Of a stretch of DNA of 64,000 nt, positions 61,811 to 64,000 are shown piece by piece. The position numbers were made by a program, and so were the translations under genes. Where the stretch lies: assembly GCA_038503035.1 (NCBI GenBank), contig JAVSML010021632.1:53477-117476 (forward strand), written 5' to 3'. The notes under the pieces were generated by a model. It made no database searches. It saw only the letters and a list, made by a program, of their open reading frames with translations, and was not told where the DNA came from. The DNA comes from Crocodylus rhombifer (taxonomy: Eukaryota; Chordata; Crocodylia; Crocodylidae). Numbering within the stretch: position 1 is the first letter of the stretch; each line of letters begins with the position of its first letter.

Positions 61811-62612
61811 TAGGGGTATGCTGGTATATTGGTTGACTGTCAGATCGGCACCTATAAAAAAGAGAAATTAGTGTTTATCAGTTATTGTCTTTTTTTGGTC
61901 GTTGTAGCTGATCATTATGCCTGTATACGCAGAGCAACCTGGCGAGCATAGTCTGGTCCCTGCTGCTGGCCTGAGCCTATGGCAGACTATAAATCCTGGC
62001 TAGTAGTGGGAGGGAGAGGGATGCTGGGTAGCAGTCATAGGACACCATGCTCAGTAATAAAGGGACCTTTACTGGCTTCGTCTGCTGCCATGGTAACACT
62101 GCGCGTGCAGCAGGGGCCTGAGCGCTGGCACTGCTGCAGAAATATTGGGCCGTGTACGGGCAGGGTAAGGTGCTGCCTCCACTGAGCACTAGGCACCTTT
62201 GCAAAAGCAGCTTCTTGGCGGTCGTGAGAGCTCGGCTGTGCGGGGCCCACTGCTGAAACAGCAACGTTCTCTGGGGCTACAGACACACCCAGCACCACTG
62301 TCTGCATGAGGATTCACCCCGCCTGTCTGGGATGTCTGCACAAGGAGCAGGGTTGTGAGTAGGAGTCATGGGCAAGGGAGCGACGTGCATGGGAATAAGG
62401 CAGTTGCTGCCTTCCTCATCGAGGGCCAAAGCAGGCAGGAGGCGTGTGTTATAAATGCAAAACAAACCTTAAAAAAGGTTTATTTATGTCAGTAGTTTAA
62501 AATGCCTTGCACTGTTACTAAATATTGGTCATCGAATCAGTGTTGGTCGATACGGTTGGTTAATCATTGGTTGTCGGAATCAGCCAGGAAAGTCTTTATC
62601 AGTGCACCCCTA
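61811..62612. mobile_element. hAT-type element with 8-bp TSD in HMGN1 intron 4
   Basis: The left end TAGGGGTATGCTGGTATA and the right end, read backwards TAGGGGTGCACTGATA, are inverted repeats of the AGGGGTGCACCGATA hAT type. Flanks GTTATGGT (61803-61810) and GTTATAGT (62613-62620) match at 7 of 8. The interior has no recognisable transposase. Confidence 0.8.
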
Positions 62613-62619
62613 GTTATAG

Positions 62620-64000
62620 TAGATGTTTGATTTTTAGTATAAGATTTGGGTTTTTTGGGGGTTTTTTTCCTTGTTTCAAGATAGCAGCACTCTCCAAAAA
62701 GGAATACTTCTGGCACAAGGGGAGGGACTTCTGGTGGCAAAGGTCAGGGCAGCCATGGGGTGGAGCACCTGTTGAGGGGTGGGGGTACCCTTGTGGCCTT
62801 CAACAGCTCACCAAAACTTGTTAAGTGGCCCTCAAGCCAAAATAGTTGCCTGTTCCTGATTTAAATTGTTTTAACTGCATCTTCTTTGCTTTCTCCCTGA
62901 CTTCAGACTAATATGGCTAACTGGCTCTCCCAGTTAACACGTGTCTGCACCCTAAGGGCATGGATACTCACACAAACCATTTCAAGAATGTCACTGGATG
63001 GGAACTGGTTCACAGTTGCCACAGTTCAGTGCATGTACTACCAGGAGAAGTCACCTTGCAGGCAATCATTGTTGTCCTGCTTCCGCAAGGGGAAGGGAAT
63101 GAGGCATTTCCTCATAATATCAAGACACTGACATTTGATAAATACTAGGGTAGGTAGGAAATCTTCCATTTTGATGGAGTTAGCCTTCATGAGAACATAT
63201 TCTTAGAGTTGTAACCTCATTTTTAGTTTCCATCCCCACTAACTGTTTTCGTATACTTTGTTGTTAATCTTGATCGTAAAGTCTTCAGGTTGGGGAGTCT
63301 CCTTCCCATGGGTTTTACATCCTCTAATGCAGCAGTGTCTTGAGGGTGCTGATAAGCATTCCTGTAATGTAAACAAAAAAAGTTCTTTCTGTGATTTTCT
63401 TATCAATATTAATTCTGCAGTCATTTCTGCAGATCTAAAACCTGTATTGCATTTGATATTTCCCTTATTCTGCAACAGTGACACCCCGTCAAAAACTTTT
63501 CCTTCACTTGATCTCTACAGTTTTTGTCCCACTTTAATGCAAAACCCCTTTTCCTTGCGGTGTTCACATTTTTTTCTTTCATCTACAGTTTCTTCCTACT
63601 TTTTACCTTGATCCTCTCTAGTCCAGCAAATATTTTCTTATTCCACTACTTTCTCTTGTCAAATTCCTGATCTGTTTGTTTGAACTGTGTGATGGTTCTA
63701 ATTAGTAAGATTATCAACCATAATTTTATTCATTTTATATTGTACATAAATATTAGAAACAATATCCTATTTTTATTTTGAGCTCAGAATTAATTTTAGA
63801 AAGAAAGTGATGAATGAAAACTTGTTATGTAAAGGAGTATTCTATCAAAAGTATGAAAGCTGTAATAATTGCTAAATGTGTATGTCTTTTTGGTTTATAC
63901 CCCAGTTATTATTTCCATTTGAATCATTACCTGGTCCATAAGCGTTTTCTCTAGGGTTTATTACATCACATTTGATTTTAAAAAAAAAAAAAAAAAAAAA
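62620..64000. other. HMGN1 intron 4 sequence, poly-A at window end
   Basis: No further HMGN1 exon recognised. The window closes with an uninterrupted run of 21 A (63980-64000), perhaps the tail of a retrotransposed copy or a contig edge. Confidence 0.5.

Overview
This is a piece of a vertebrate nuclear genome. The visible exons belong to four genes in the order SH3BGR(-), LCA5L(+), GET1/WRB(-), HMGN1(+), which is the mirror image of the human chromosome 21q22 order. The repeats are mainly chicken-type CR1 LINEs, many short hAT elements, a decayed Maverick/Polinton DNA polymerase and LTR-like blocks. That mix suggests a sauropsid. The hAT abundance argues against a bird, and a crocodilian is my best guess, with a turtle second. 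The species is inferred, not proven.

Layout. 1-19498 holds the first two coding exons of SH3BGR on the minus strand. They are separated by a 19.3 kb intron full of transposons: a GC-rich dispersed repeat, a minisatellite, a Maverick remnant split by an LTR-like block, a large inverted-repeat structure, hAT elements and a CR1 copy. 19.5-25.3 kb is intergenic and dominated by a rearranged CR1 composite and hAT elements. 25.37-25.6 kb is a CpG-rich promoter with CRE, ZNF143-like and RFX X-box sites. It precedes LCA5L, which I resolve into seven coding exons (28035-46359). The first of these carries an apparent one-base frame break. GET1 is complete in five coding exons on the minus strand (59176-50348) and converges on LCA5L. 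58.9-60.1 kb is a CpG island from which GET1 and HMGN1 diverge, with 482 bases between their start codons. HMGN1 shows four of its usual six exons, and the rest lie beyond the window.

Functions. SH3BGR is a small thioredoxin-fold, SH3-binding, glutamate-rich protein of muscle. LCA5L is a lebercilin-like coiled-coil protein of the cilium/centrosome, and the X-box in its promoter fits that role. GET1 is the ER-membrane receptor subunit for tail-anchored protein insertion. HMGN1 is a nucleosome-binding chromatin protein. The four are linked by conserved synteny and not by a shared pathway. I found no CRISPR arrays, tRNA genes, rRNA genes or bacterial-type operons. The most unusual material is in the mobile DNA: a multiply frameshifted protein-primed DNA polymerase, a fold-back with a perfect 28-bp stem, a nested hAT insertion with an empty-site paralogue, and a CR1 with an internal templated duplication.
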